Virus record (IMG/VR): IMGVR_UViG_3300025379_000003 | Span: 92,631-156,630 of that record | DNA length: 64,000 bases | Strand: one strand, 5' to 3' | From: a virus | Shown here: positions 39,001-47,632 of the stretch, in pieces | Numbering within the stretch: position 1 is the first letter of the stretch | Layout: every line of letters begins with the position of its first letter | Made by a program: the position numbers and the translations under genes | Notes under the pieces: model-generated | Databases searched by the model: none | What the model saw: the letters and a program-made list of their open reading frames with translations, nothing else | Told to the model about the DNA's origin: nothing

Positions 39001-39076
39001 TCTGGCAGTTACAAATAACTCTGGAAGTTCGTCAGCAGTTAATGTAACATTAACACTATTAGGATTAGAACAATAA
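36014..39076 (+). CDS. Collagen-like tail fibre
   Basis: A 1020-residue fibre; ATG at 36014 with GAAGG upstream is preferred to an upstream TTG at 35999. Residues about 40-132, 237-635 and 730-895 are Gly-X-Y repeats dominated by GYTGS, GYAGS and GPQGP, predicting collagen-type triple helix. Residues about 133-236 form a separate domain (RGFTYYFTVNSPSHGFYIV ... TFSVPMNAPDTLAYQTNN) resembling the cupredoxin-like domains of aquatic phage fibres, but without the usual Cys/His ligands. The C-terminal 125 residues are a Thr/Val-rich beta tip. It likely forms a trimeric host-contact fibre. Confidence 0.85.
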   Translation: MPQITTLPLLTTATNETYFVVVDNQITKRFNFGNLPNSFTGYAGSQGYAGSASVGFAGSVGPQGPVGYTGSSGAIGYFGSTGYAGSAGSNGFAGSKGYTGSTGYAGSAGVIGYNGSFGFTGSKGYTGSAGQLAGLYISITDSGLGSFLINGLNTNIINLARGFTYYFTVNSPSHGFYIVDHYTDNNSAPYTTGVTNNGATVGTVTFSVPMNAPDTLAYQTNNLPSMNGVINISNVGIGYTGSKGDPGGYTGSAGAPGTPGGYTGSIGASGYTGSVGRIGYSGSIGNLGYTGSVGSIGFTGSASSVPGPQGPPGGYTGSASNVSGPQGPRGYTGSVGNIGKTGFTGSVSEVPGPTGPQGPPGGYTGSVGAQGPQGYTGSLGYSGSIGYTGSASTVSGPQGFQGFSGSKGDAGGYTGSVGPQGPQGYAGSQGYAGSLGYTGSIGPQGFTGSASSVSGPLGYTGSVGFTGSVGPQGYTGSASNVIGPTGYSGSTGFTGSFGPQGPQGYTGSASSVSGPLGYSGSLGYTGSVGYTGSASNVSGPQGPNGFTGSRGFSGSIGAASQIGYTGSVGAQGNPGGYTGSQGYTGSVGYWGSAGYWGSVGYTGSQGITGFTGSFGVTGFTGSQGYSGSVGYTGSIGLGFLVTTATSTATNIALVSPGTTFSFTATNIALSAYTTSQSIVLLSSPGGVVNPANYISSIITSITGTTVTTQVYSVYGSGTFTSWQFILSGVVGKNGYAGSTGYAGSIGPQGYSGSIGGLGYSGSQGYAGSVGYWGSVGYAGSQGITGFTGSFGTQGFAGSKGDAGGYTGSASTVQGPRGYSGSQGAYASIGFTGSKGDPGGYTGSIGTTGYTGSSGLGYAGSAGATGYTGSASTVSGPIGYAGSVGPVGYSGSAGAGTRVTVTTATSVLAAGTTATTIVLGYKSYVLSKVVTDQPAWVRIYTDATSLSNDSSRNQSTDPTAGSGVIADVITTSGSLTQLITPGVVGFNNDTITNSTVYLAVTNNSGSSSAVNVTLTLLGLEQ
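36131..38700 (+). repeat. Coding repeats for Gly-X-Y collagen-like segments
   Basis: Degenerate short tandem repeats in three blocks (about 36131-36410, 36722-37920 and 38216-38700) encode GYTGS, GYAGS and GPQGP units. Codon choice varies between copies, so the repetition is conserved at the protein level. Such arrays may recombine and change fibre length. Confidence 0.85.
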
Positions 39077-40353
39077 TGTCTGATGAACAAATAGTCGCCC
39101 AGCTTGCGGATTTAACTGTAACGCCAATTGATGAATCAGTACACACAAATACTGGCTACTATTATAGTGGTAATTATGTATATCTTACACCCCCTCAAAT
39201 TGCTACAGCATATAATATGCCGTATCATTCTGGAGCAGGTATTAAGGTTGGAATTATTAGTTTTGGTGGAACTTTCCTTCAAAGCGATCTTAATTCAACA
39301 TTTTCAGATTATAAAACAAGGGGTATTCTTCCAGCATCAGTATCAGCACCAACTATAACGCAGGTATTGTTAAATGGCGCAACTGGCACTAGTGACAGCA
39401 ATGCTGACGGAGAAAATATATTAGATATCACATGTATTGCCACATTAGTCCCTCAGGCCAATATTACCATTTACATAAACACCAGTTCTACTACAGTGGC
39501 TAATGTTCGAAGTACTATTGCTAGAGCTGTTTCTGATGGGTGTGATGTAATATCAATGAGTTGGACATTCAGTGAATCTGGTGGAGATTTTTTATCATCA
39601 CAGCTACAATCAGCTAATTCCAATAATATTGCTTTTGTAAACAGTTCGGGAGACCTTGGTTCTGATTCGGGAAATGTATTGGCAGTCAACTATCCGCCGT
39701 CTAGTCCCTATATGATTGCTGTTGGTGGGACTCATCTTACCATAAACACAGGAACCAATACTCGTTTAACAGAAACAACCGAACAAGACGACTCTACTTT
39801 TGGTAGTACTTTTGGTAGTGGCGGCGGATTTAGTTCAATATTTTCAGCTCCTAGCTGGCAAAGTGGGCTACAATATCAAACATATAATAGTTCGACTCAC
39901 GTTACCGGAGCATTAACATCTGTGACTGCGAGGGGTATTCCAGACATTTCTGGTCCAATGGCCAACGCCTATGCGTTTTATACTAGCGGAACTCTAAGCG
40001 GTGTTGGTGGTACTAGCGCATCCACTCCTGTTATGGCAGGCATGATAGCTAGAATCAAGGCATTAACTGGTAAAGCATTGGGATCAGTAGCATACAATCA
40101 ACTGTTTTATGCCAATCCAACTGCATTTTACGATATCACTACAGGTACCAATGCCACAGCCATAGCCCAAGGATACGCATCACGAGTTGGTTGGGATCCT
40201 GTTACAGGTATGGGAGCGCCAAACGGGTATTCTTTACTGAGTCTTATTCAAAGTCTTCGATCAAACCAAGGTATGACATTTCCAAGACAGTCTAGTATTC
40301 GACCTAATCAAGGGCAGACATTTCCGAGATCCAATACACGATTTAAACACTAA
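39076..40353 (+). CDS. Sedolisin-type serine-carboxyl protease (S53 family)
   Basis: The 425-residue product shows the complete sedolisin/kumamolisin signature: Glu113 and Asp117 in DGENILDIT, oxyanion Asp193 in NSSGDLG and nucleophile Ser314 in GGTSASTP. Spacings are close to the bacterial enzymes. A Ca-site-like end follows with YDITTGTN (residues 352-359) and GWDPVTGMGAPNG (372-384). There is no signal peptide and no pro-domain. The extreme C-terminus repeats an NQGxTFPR unit twice. The start codon overlaps the fibre stop (TAATG), and genes on both sides are tail genes, so a virion-associated protease acting on host surface proteins or on fibres is inferred. Confidence 0.9.
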   Translation: MSDEQIVAQLADLTVTPIDESVHTNTGYYYSGNYVYLTPPQIATAYNMPYHSGAGIKVGIISFGGTFLQSDLNSTFSDYKTRGILPASVSAPTITQVLLNGATGTSDSNADGENILDITCIATLVPQANITIYINTSSTTVANVRSTIARAVSDGCDVISMSWTFSESGGDFLSSQLQSANSNNIAFVNSSGDLGSDSGNVLAVNYPPSSPYMIAVGGTHLTINTGTNTRLTETTEQDDSTFGSTFGSGGGFSSIFSAPSWQSGLQYQTYNSSTHVTGALTSVTARGIPDISGPMANAYAFYTSGTLSGVGGTSASTPVMAGMIARIKALTGKALGSVAYNQLFYANPTAFYDITTGTNATAIAQGYASRVGWDPVTGMGAPNGYSLLSLIQSLRSNQGMTFPRQSSIRPNQGQTFPRSNTRFKH

Positions 40354-40364
40354 GAAAATACATA

Positions 40365-40372
40365 GATAAATA
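40365..40372 (+). promoter_or_regulatory. Late-promoter-like GATAAATA
   Basis: GATAAATA ends four bases before the ATG at 40377. If active, transcription would start at about that ATG, so translation would need to use the next in-frame ATG at 40395. Confidence 0.4.
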
Positions 40373-40376
40373 TCAT

Positions 40377-41024
40377 ATGAAACAGAGCTCAACAATGACA
40401 AACTACCCACAACAAAAGCCCAATGAACAGGGCAATATGCGAGTACAAGGGCATATTAAGATATTTGACCCTAATACTAAAGAAGTGTTCATTGATAAAA
40501 AGAATGCGATCCATTACGAAAATTTTAGTCTTGCTATGGCGCAGAGTTTGAGTAATCAAGGATATGGTACTATCTATGAAATGGCGTTTGGCAATGGCGG
40601 CACACGAGTTGATGATACTGGAATTATTACATATCTAACTCCAAATACAATTGGCACCAGCGCTAGTTTGTACAATCAAACTTATTATAAAACCGTAGAC
40701 GCACAGCAAACTACTGATTTAAATCCCACAAATAACTACATGCAGGTACGTCATATTACTGGTACTGCTTATAGCGATATTTTAGTAAGCTGTCTATTAG
40801 ATTTTGGCGAACCCAACGGTCAAACAGCATTTGACAATGCTACTAATTCTAATGGAACTTATGTATTTGATGAATTAGGTTTATTAAGTTATAGTCCAAA
40901 TGGACCGGGCACAGGAATGTTATTAACACATGTCATATTCCATCCAGTACAAAAATCATTGAATAGAATGATTCAAATTGATTATACAGTTAGGGTTCAA
41001 AGTCTTAGCAACAGCGGGAATTAA
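40377..41024 (+). CDS. Unknown tail-region structural protein
   Basis: The product is 215 residues from the first ATG, or 209 from the ATG at 40395. The second start is required if the GATAAATA motif at 40365 is a promoter. The sequence reads as a compact beta-rich protein: GHIKIFDPNTKEVFIDKKNAIHYENFSLAMAQ, MAFGNGGTRVDDTG, FDELGLLSY and IQIDYTVRVQS. There are no membrane or enzyme motifs. It lies between the sedolisin and four paralogous fibre genes, so it is probably a virion or fibre-attachment component. I do not recognise a named family. Confidence 0.75.
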   Translation: MKQSSTMTNYPQQKPNEQGNMRVQGHIKIFDPNTKEVFIDKKNAIHYENFSLAMAQSLSNQGYGTIYEMAFGNGGTRVDDTGIITYLTPNTIGTSASLYNQTYYKTVDAQQTTDLNPTNNYMQVRHITGTAYSDILVSCLLDFGEPNGQTAFDNATNSNGTYVFDELGLLSYSPNGPGTGMLLTHVIFHPVQKSLNRMIQIDYTVRVQSLSNSGN

Positions 41025-41026
41025 TC

Positions 41027-42838
41027 ATGCCATATACACTTAATTTTTCAGACCCAAGTAAAATTACTGCTATTACAGTTCCAGATATGCCTCCAGGTGT
41101 TAATACTGTTGATACTAGTTTAACTTTGGTTGGAAAAGGATACCCAAATTTTGGACAAGCAATTGATCAAAATTTCCTAAGTCTTTTAGAAAACTTTTCT
41201 AGTTCGTTACCGCCTGCCAATCCTATTGAAGGTCAGTTATGGTACGACACCAGCAATCCTGGTAATAAAGTATTACGCATAATGGATGGCACAGCTGGTG
41301 CTGTTAATTGGGCCAGCGCAAACGGAATTTATCAGCAGGCCACTGATCCATCATTAACCACTACATTAAAATCTGGAGATATTTGGGTTAACACTCAATT
41401 AAGCCAGCTTAACATTTACAATGCTGGTAGTTGGATTGCTGTTGGAAATGCTGGAACTGGCGAATTGAATGGCCCTGTTGTTGAAACTGTAGTAGATACT
41501 ACAGGCACTAATCATCAAATCACATCTACTTATGTCAACGGATCTCGAGTAACGATACTAGCAAATGAAACTTTTATTCCAAATCCAATAATTTCTGGTT
41601 TTACCGGAATATATCCTGGAGTTAATGTTGTTTCAGGATCATTTTTAAATGGCGTATCAGTTAGTGCGGCCAATTTAACTGTTAATAATTCGTTATATAG
41701 TGCCGGTAGTTTTTTAAGAAAAAATGATAATTCAGTAAACGGTCAAGTAATCACAGGTCGACTACTATTTTCAACACCCAATGCTAATAATCAATCTGGA
41801 TCACAAGGGCGCGACGGGGTAGTTATTAATATAGCTGGATCTAATAGTAGCAACTATATACAATTATACAAATACATTAACGATGCTGTGTTGCTAAACA
41901 ACACTGCCGGTGGTAACATTGTCATTAAAACAACTAATGGCATCAGTAGTTTGCCAAACAACACAGTGGTAGTTGCTGATGGGGTCGTTACAATCAATAC
42001 AACAACATCCATTAATAATCCTAGTTTAGTAGTTAATGGACCGGCCAGTGTGTCTCTTGGCCTTAGTGTAGGCGGTTCTACTACAATAACTGGCAATGTT
42101 GCCACATCTGGCACATTAAGTGTTGGTGGCACATCAGTATTTGGCGATGATATAACAGTTGACGGACAAATTTATGTAAATTGGTTAGATGGAAATGGTA
42201 ATCCGCAAGCTGGTGCCGGAATTTTACCATCAGTGACTAGTACTTATGACATAGGATCCGCATCAGCACAGTTTAACAGAATTTATGCCAACGCAATTGG
42301 TACTACTAGTACACAGGTATTTGGGGTATTCAATGGCCCGGCTACCGCATTGGCTTATGGTACTAATTTTAAAATACAAGGACAGGTAACCGCCACTAAT
42401 GTTGTGTTTTATGGAAATGGTTCAACGGCAACATTTAATACAACATTGACTGCTAGCGCAATTACAGCCCAGCATACTGCAACATATACATCAAATAACA
42501 TGACATTAATGGTGGTTGATACATCTACTAATGCTAGTTACACAGGCCTTCAAAAAATTAGTATAAATCAGTTAAATCAAGGATTTTACTCTGCAGGAAT
42601 GATAATCATGCATGGAAATAATATTCCCCCAGCAGGTTGGTTATTGTGTGACGGATCAAGTCATGCTATATCATCATACCCTAATCTAGCTGCCGCGCTA
42701 CAATATCAAGGTGCTGGTAATTTTATCTATGGAGGAGTTGTTCCTAATTTTAATGTTCCTGATTTAAGAACAGCAACAGCAGTATACAAAGTACCCGGTA
42801 CTGAGACCGGCTACGTCAACTATATAATAAAGTACTAA
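41027..42838 (+). CDS. Tail fibre/collar protein, paralog 1
   Basis: The 603-residue fibre begins with a module shared by the next three genes: SLTLVGKGYPNFGQAIDQNF, LLENF and GQLWYDT (residues about 25-85). The middle is Ser/Thr/Gly-rich beta structure. The C-terminus carries a phage tail-collar-like domain: IPPAGWLLCDGSSHAISSYPN then FNVPDLRTA. Such domains form the receptor-contacting tip of short tail fibres. It is followed two bases later by paralog 2. Confidence 0.82.
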   Translation: MPYTLNFSDPSKITAITVPDMPPGVNTVDTSLTLVGKGYPNFGQAIDQNFLSLLENFSSSLPPANPIEGQLWYDTSNPGNKVLRIMDGTAGAVNWASANGIYQQATDPSLTTTLKSGDIWVNTQLSQLNIYNAGSWIAVGNAGTGELNGPVVETVVDTTGTNHQITSTYVNGSRVTILANETFIPNPIISGFTGIYPGVNVVSGSFLNGVSVSAANLTVNNSLYSAGSFLRKNDNSVNGQVITGRLLFSTPNANNQSGSQGRDGVVINIAGSNSSNYIQLYKYINDAVLLNNTAGGNIVIKTTNGISSLPNNTVVVADGVVTINTTTSINNPSLVVNGPASVSLGLSVGGSTTITGNVATSGTLSVGGTSVFGDDITVDGQIYVNWLDGNGNPQAGAGILPSVTSTYDIGSASAQFNRIYANAIGTTSTQVFGVFNGPATALAYGTNFKIQGQVTATNVVFYGNGSTATFNTTLTASAITAQHTATYTSNNMTLMVVDTSTNASYTGLQKISINQLNQGFYSAGMIIMHGNNIPPAGWLLCDGSSHAISSYPNLAAALQYQGAGNFIYGGVVPNFNVPDLRTATAVYKVPGTETGYVNYIIKY

Positions 42839-42839
42839 A

Positions 42840-43853
42840 ATGGCATATACAATTTTAAATTCAGACGGAACCACGCTATTATTATTGTCAGATAATTCAG
42901 TAGACAATGTTACAACTAGCCTTTCTTTAGTTGGTAAAAATGTCAGTAATTATGGACAGTATATCAACAATAACTTTGTAAAATTATTAGAAAGTTTTTC
43001 CAGTACCTATGGAAATCCCCCAGCAAATCCAGTAACTGGACAATTATGGTATAATACTACTGCTCAACGATTATATGTTTATGATAATGGTTTTAACCCA
43101 GTTAGCGGTGCTATTGTCTCTGGAACACAGCCTGGTATTTTAAATTCTGGAGCATTTTGGTGGGATAGTACAAATAGTCAATTAAAATTATTCAATGATA
43201 ATGTATTATACACTGTTGGTCCTGTATTCCCACAATCAGTGGGCAGTAACGGATGGGTATTACCTGCTGCCACATTGGTTGATGCTACTACATTGGCGAC
43301 GCAACAGGTTACATTATTAAACAACTATGGAACAACAGTTGGGGTATTAAGCAACTCTGCTTTTTCAATGACTCCAGCAGCCGCCCAAACATATTTTAGT
43401 ACCAGTACTGCTACAGTAGTTGCCGGTTTGACAATTAACGGTGACCTAAAGGTATCGGGACAGGTATTTAATAGATACTTATCGGCATCAGTTAGCATTG
43501 ATTCTTTAGATCCATCAGTATTAACAACTAGTGATTCACATAATGTATCATTATATGTGTCCTACCAATTACAAAATCAAGCAATTACCAGTGTCTTAAA
43601 ACTAATGTATCCAGTATCTGTTTCCACATCAACCAATGAGGTTGGAATTCCTTTAGGATCTGAAGCCAGAGTAATTTGCTCATTTAGTAAATCAGGAGCA
43701 ACTGGTAACAGCGGTGTTGGTACACAAGTTCGTAGATTCCAAATTCAAAATAATAGCCTACAAGGTATTAGCTGGCAACCAGTTGAAATTTATTCTACAG
43801 GAACAAAATATTACAGTGTAATAACAACTGCTACGGTCAACGTGGTAATGTAA
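42840..43853 (+). CDS. Tail fibre protein, paralog 2 (no collar tip)
   Basis: A 337-residue protein with the same N-terminal module (SLSLVGKNVSNYGQYINNNF, LLESFS, GQLWYNT). It lacks the collar domain and ends in a beta-rich region (EVGIPLGSEARVICSFSKS, VRRFQIQNNS). The shared head suggests that it docks at the same site as its neighbours but carries a different tip, or acts as a spacer or cap. Confidence 0.8.
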   Translation: MAYTILNSDGTTLLLLSDNSVDNVTTSLSLVGKNVSNYGQYINNNFVKLLESFSSTYGNPPANPVTGQLWYNTTAQRLYVYDNGFNPVSGAIVSGTQPGILNSGAFWWDSTNSQLKLFNDNVLYTVGPVFPQSVGSNGWVLPAATLVDATTLATQQVTLLNNYGTTVGVLSNSAFSMTPAAAQTYFSTSTATVVAGLTINGDLKVSGQVFNRYLSASVSIDSLDPSVLTTSDSHNVSLYVSYQLQNQAITSVLKLMYPVSVSTSTNEVGIPLGSEARVICSFSKSGATGNSGVGTQVRRFQIQNNSLQGISWQPVEIYSTGTKYYSVITTATVNVVM

Positions 43854-43862
43854 GGAAAAGTA

Positions 43863-45509
43863 ATGTCATATCAAATTTTAAAATCTGACGGAACTGTATT
43901 AACTGAAATAGCTGATGGTACAATTGACAGTATATCGTCTAGTATTTCTCTTATTGGCAAAAATGTTGTTGGGTTCGGCCAAGCTCAAAATTCTGATTTT
44001 ATCCATATGTTGGAAAATTTTGCCTACGGAGTGCCACCAGTTAGTCCATTAGTTGGGCAATTATGGTTTGATACTACTAATAATTCTTTAAATGTTTATA
44101 ATAATGGTTGGCAAACTTTGGGTGTTATTACCTATGACGCAATTCCGCCCATTGTATCAATACAAGGCAATCTTTGGTTTGATACTAGCAATCAAATTTT
44201 AAAAATTAATACAGGCACCGGGTTTATCAATATTGGTCCAGAAGGTGTTTCTGGATTTAGTACAACAAAGTTTAGTTCAGTGGAATTAATGGACACTAAC
44301 AATGTTGCCCATGCTGTTATTGAATGTGTAATAAACGGCGAAGTAATTGCCATTATAAGCCGAGATGCTTTTAACATTTCCTATGTAAATGCTGTGGACG
44401 GATTCCCTTCATTGAATAGAGGCATTACATTTAAAAATTATGCCAGCAGTGATGTGGAACTTTTTGGATACTCTCAAACTAGCGGGTCTTCAAACGCTTT
44501 ATTAGATGAAACTCAGTCGACCTATCTCACAGCATCATCTATATCGGCAGGCGCATCAATTGTACAAAGAAATTCATCAGGAAATACTTCGGTCAACGGT
44601 TTGACCGCATCTAAACTAACTAGTTTTAATAATGCTGGTATTTTGGCTGGATCTTGGTTCGCTGATACTTCAATTACTCCATCAACTACTAATGCTGTAA
44701 ATTTAGGATCCCAAAGTCTAACATGGGGCACAGTTTGGACCAACAGCGTTCATTCACAAAATATTTCTTCAAATAGTTTAAATGTTAATGGTGTCATATT
44801 ATCATCGGCAACATTTACCAATTTAATATCGGCCAGTAACAATCAAACAATTAGTAAATTTGATACAGACGGTACTTTATCAGCAGATTCGGACGGAAAT
44901 CTAGCAACACAAAAAGCCACAAAGACTTATGTTGATACAGTCGCGGCAACCTTGTCGGCAACTATAGCAACTTTACAATTACAAATTTCATCATTGGCAG
45001 CTGGGTATACACCAATACCACCAGGAACGATCATGTACATTGCTGGTGGAACTGTGCCAGCAGGATTCCTATTAGCAGACGGTTCATCTGTAGGCGTTGA
45101 TCAATATTACAATTTATATATTGCTTTGGGCGGTGCTACCAGCCCTTACGGGGCCAACGGCGCAAGTTTTACTCTACCAGATCTTCGAGGTTATTTTGTA
45201 CGGGGTGCCGATCATGGTGCTGGCAGAGATCCTGGTAGGTTGTACTCAACTATACAATCAGACAATGCTGTTATAAAATCGCACTACCATGTATTTCCGG
45301 GCGATGATCAATTGACAGGTGCCGCTGGATCAAGCAACTGGCCAGGCACATCAGTTGGTCCATTTAATTATGATGCTAGATCCAGTTACGGTGGCGGAGC
45401 ACAGATGTGGTTAACTGGCAATGCTGAAGATGCAGCTGGTAATCCTATTGCGGATGTTGGTGAAACACGTCCAAAAAATATCGCCCTCTACGGAATAATT
45501 AAAACTTAA
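43863..45509 (+). CDS. Tail fibre/collar protein, paralog 3
   Basis: The 548-residue fibre has the shared N-terminal module (SISLIGKNVVGFGQAQNSDF, LENF, GQLWFDT). A predicted coiled coil lies near residues 350-380 (KTYVDTVAATLSATIATLQL). The C-terminal collar region is well formed: GTVPAGFLLADGSSV, LPDLRGYFVRGADHGAGRD and the terminal RPKNIALYGIIKT, as in T4 gp12-type short fibres. This is the best candidate for the main receptor-binding short fibre. GGAAAAG precedes the ATG. Confidence 0.85.
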   Translation: MSYQILKSDGTVLTEIADGTIDSISSSISLIGKNVVGFGQAQNSDFIHMLENFAYGVPPVSPLVGQLWFDTTNNSLNVYNNGWQTLGVITYDAIPPIVSIQGNLWFDTSNQILKINTGTGFINIGPEGVSGFSTTKFSSVELMDTNNVAHAVIECVINGEVIAIISRDAFNISYVNAVDGFPSLNRGITFKNYASSDVELFGYSQTSGSSNALLDETQSTYLTASSISAGASIVQRNSSGNTSVNGLTASKLTSFNNAGILAGSWFADTSITPSTTNAVNLGSQSLTWGTVWTNSVHSQNISSNSLNVNGVILSSATFTNLISASNNQTISKFDTDGTLSADSDGNLATQKATKTYVDTVAATLSATIATLQLQISSLAAGYTPIPPGTIMYIAGGTVPAGFLLADGSSVGVDQYYNLYIALGGATSPYGANGASFTLPDLRGYFVRGADHGAGRDPGRLYSTIQSDNAVIKSHYHVFPGDDQLTGAAGSSNWPGTSVGPFNYDARSSYGGGAQMWLTGNAEDAAGNPIADVGETRPKNIALYGIIKT

Positions 45510-45519
45510 GGATTTAGAA

Positions 45520-46731
45520 ATGCCATACATATTATACAATTCAAATGGAAGCAAATTAGTCACTGTTGATGACGGATCAGTCGACGAATCTACCAGCCTA
45601 TCGTTTGTTGGTCGTAATTACAGCGGATATGGCCAAATACAAAACCAAAATTTTATATACTTGTTGGAAAGTTTTGCCAATAGTACAGCTCCAAGTAAGC
45701 CTGTCCAAGGTCAACTCTGGTTCAATAATAACACCAATGAACGTAATTTAAATGTATGCTACGACGGTATAAATTTTAAACCTTTGGCCAATATCACCAG
45801 CCAAAGTACGGACCCGGCTATCACTGCTACACCATTGGATGGTGATCTTTGGTGGAATACTCAATCAGTACAATTAAATTCTTGGAGCTCAGAATACGGT
45901 AGATGGATTACTATTGGACCATATAACTCAGTTGAGTCAGTGGCATCCTGGCAACCTGTTGCTGAAATTGGAGCAGATGGAAATACCTATAATATTTTAA
46001 AAGGCTACATTGGGTCAAACCCAGTGGCAGTGATATCTAATTCGTCTTTTGAACCAAAAACAACTTCAGACTTATATTCAAACTTTGTTAATGGCGTAGT
46101 AGCTGGTATAACCTTGAAAGATGCCAACGGTTCTGGATCAACACAGGCCAGTGGATTTTATCTTTGGGGAACTGCCGCCGAAGCACTTACAGCCAATCTA
46201 GCATCTCAGGTAACGGTATCTACAACTTCATCTGGTGTGCTGAATGTTCCATTAGTGCAGGCCACTGGATCCCAGACAATATTATCTACCAGCACATTTA
46301 ATTACAATGTATCTACACAGGTATTAAACGCAACAGCCACAGCGGCACAATATGCTGACCTAGCAGAACGTTATTGGGCAGATGCTGTTTATGCTCCGGG
46401 TACTGTTTTATGTTTAGGTGGATCTAACGAAGTTACTGTTACTAATAATCATGCTGATACCACAGTAATAGGTATAGTGTCTACAAATCCGGCCTATTTA
46501 ATGAATAAAGACGCTGGAAATGACGAAACTCACCCCGCTATTGCCCTAAAAGGCCGTGTTCCATGCCAGGTTTTAGGGCCAATTAATAAAGGTGACTTGT
46601 TAGTTACTAGCTGGATGCCAGGATACGCAGAAGCATATATTTCTGGGGGTGATGAACTTAACGCAGTATTTGCCAAAGCCATAGGCACTAATGCGTATGG
46701 TCCTGCGGTTATTGAAGTTTTAGTTCTTTAA
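45520..46731 (+). CDS. Tail fibre protein, paralog 4, with distinct C-terminal domain
   Basis: A 403-residue protein with the shared N-terminal module (SLSFVGRNYSGYGQIQNQNF, LLESFAN, GQLWFNN). The C-terminal 120 residues differ from the other paralogs: YADLAERYWADAVYAPGTVL, VIGIVSTNPAYLMNK, PAIALKGRVPCQVLGPINKG. This pattern resembles domains that end fibres and sometimes self-cleave (Peptidase_G2-like), but I see no firm catalytic pair. It is the last gene of the plus-strand structural block and converges on thyA. Confidence 0.8.
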   Translation: MPYILYNSNGSKLVTVDDGSVDESTSLSFVGRNYSGYGQIQNQNFIYLLESFANSTAPSKPVQGQLWFNNNTNERNLNVCYDGINFKPLANITSQSTDPAITATPLDGDLWWNTQSVQLNSWSSEYGRWITIGPYNSVESVASWQPVAEIGADGNTYNILKGYIGSNPVAVISNSSFEPKTTSDLYSNFVNGVVAGITLKDANGSGSTQASGFYLWGTAAEALTANLASQVTVSTTSSGVLNVPLVQATGSQTILSTSTFNYNVSTQVLNATATAAQYADLAERYWADAVYAPGTVLCLGGSNEVTVTNNHADTTVIGIVSTNPAYLMNKDAGNDETHPAIALKGRVPCQVLGPINKGDLLVTSWMPGYAEAYISGGDELNAVFAKAIGTNAYGPAVIEVLVL

Positions 46732-46747
46732 GTTAATTCATTAATTA

Positions 46748-47632
46748 TTATACTGCCATTGGCATTGTAATAGCGGGATGACTTTCATATCCAACTAATT
46801 CAATATCTTCCATTTCAAAATCGGTAATAACCCTAATATCTGGGTTCAACTTTAATTGGGGCAATGGCAGTGGTTCTCGTTTTAACTGTTCTTTGATCTG
46901 TTCGATGTGATTGCTGTAGATATGTGCGTCACCAAAAGAGATAATTAAATCACCTACTTCTAAATAACATACTTGTGCTAACATATGAGTAAACAAGGCA
47001 TAAGAAGCAATGTTGAATGGAACACCTAATCCAAAATCAGCACTACGTTGATACATATGACAACTCAATCTACCATTGCTGACATAAAATTGTGCCATCA
47101 TATGACATGGTGGTAATGCCATTAAATCAAGTTCTCCAGGATTCCAAGCTGATATAATATGTCTACGTCCATATGGATCATCTTTAATACCTGCAATCAA
47201 TTCCAGTAACTGATCATGATTTTGAAGAACAACTTTATTAATGCGTATTAACGGTTTACGCCAACGACGCCATTGTACCCCGTAAACACGGCCTAAATCT
47301 GCGGCATTTCGTTGGTGACGTTTTTTAATCCAATAATCTGCGGTAACATTGTCAGTCCAAATAGTTTTCATATTTGGGTTACGTGTACCATGTAAAATTT
47401 CAGCAAGTCTTCGTTCATCACCCGAACCTTCAATAAACCAAAGTAATTCACTAACACAGGCCTTCCATGCTAGTTTTTTGGTGGTGATGGCAGGGAATCC
47501 TTCGCTTAAATCAAAACGCATTTGGAGACCAAAGATACTGCGTGTACCTACCCCTGTACGATCAGGTCGGTCATCGCCGTTTTCTAAAATGTCTCGTAAT
47601 GCGTTTAGATATACTTTTTCAGAATTACTCAT
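46748..47632 (-). CDS. thyA: Thymidylate synthase (ThyA type)
   Basis: The 294-residue enzyme methylates dUMP to dTMP with methylenetetrahydrofolate. Family motifs are present in order: DRTGVGTRSIFG, LLWFIEGSGDERRL, DLGRVYGVQWRRW, the catalytic Cys in LPPCHMMAQFYV, QRSADFGLGVPFNIASYA and GDAHIYSNH. The gene equals T4 td in function. The ATG overlaps the stop of the upstream gene (TAATG). It is the last gene of the minus-strand block, in convergent orientation to the fibre genes. No intron interrupts it, unlike T4 td. Confidence 0.97.
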   Translation of the reverse strand: MSNSEKVYLNALRDILENGDDRPDRTGVGTRSIFGLQMRFDLSEGFPAITTKKLAWKACVSELLWFIEGSGDERRLAEILHGTRNPNMKTIWTDNVTADYWIKKRHQRNAADLGRVYGVQWRRWRKPLIRINKVVLQNHDQLLELIAGIKDDPYGRRHIISAWNPGELDLMALPPCHMMAQFYVSNGRLSCHMYQRSADFGLGVPFNIASYALFTHMLAQVCYLEVGDLIISFGDAHIYSNHIEQIKEQLKREPLPLPQLKLNPDIRVITDFEMEDIELVGYESHPAITMPMAV

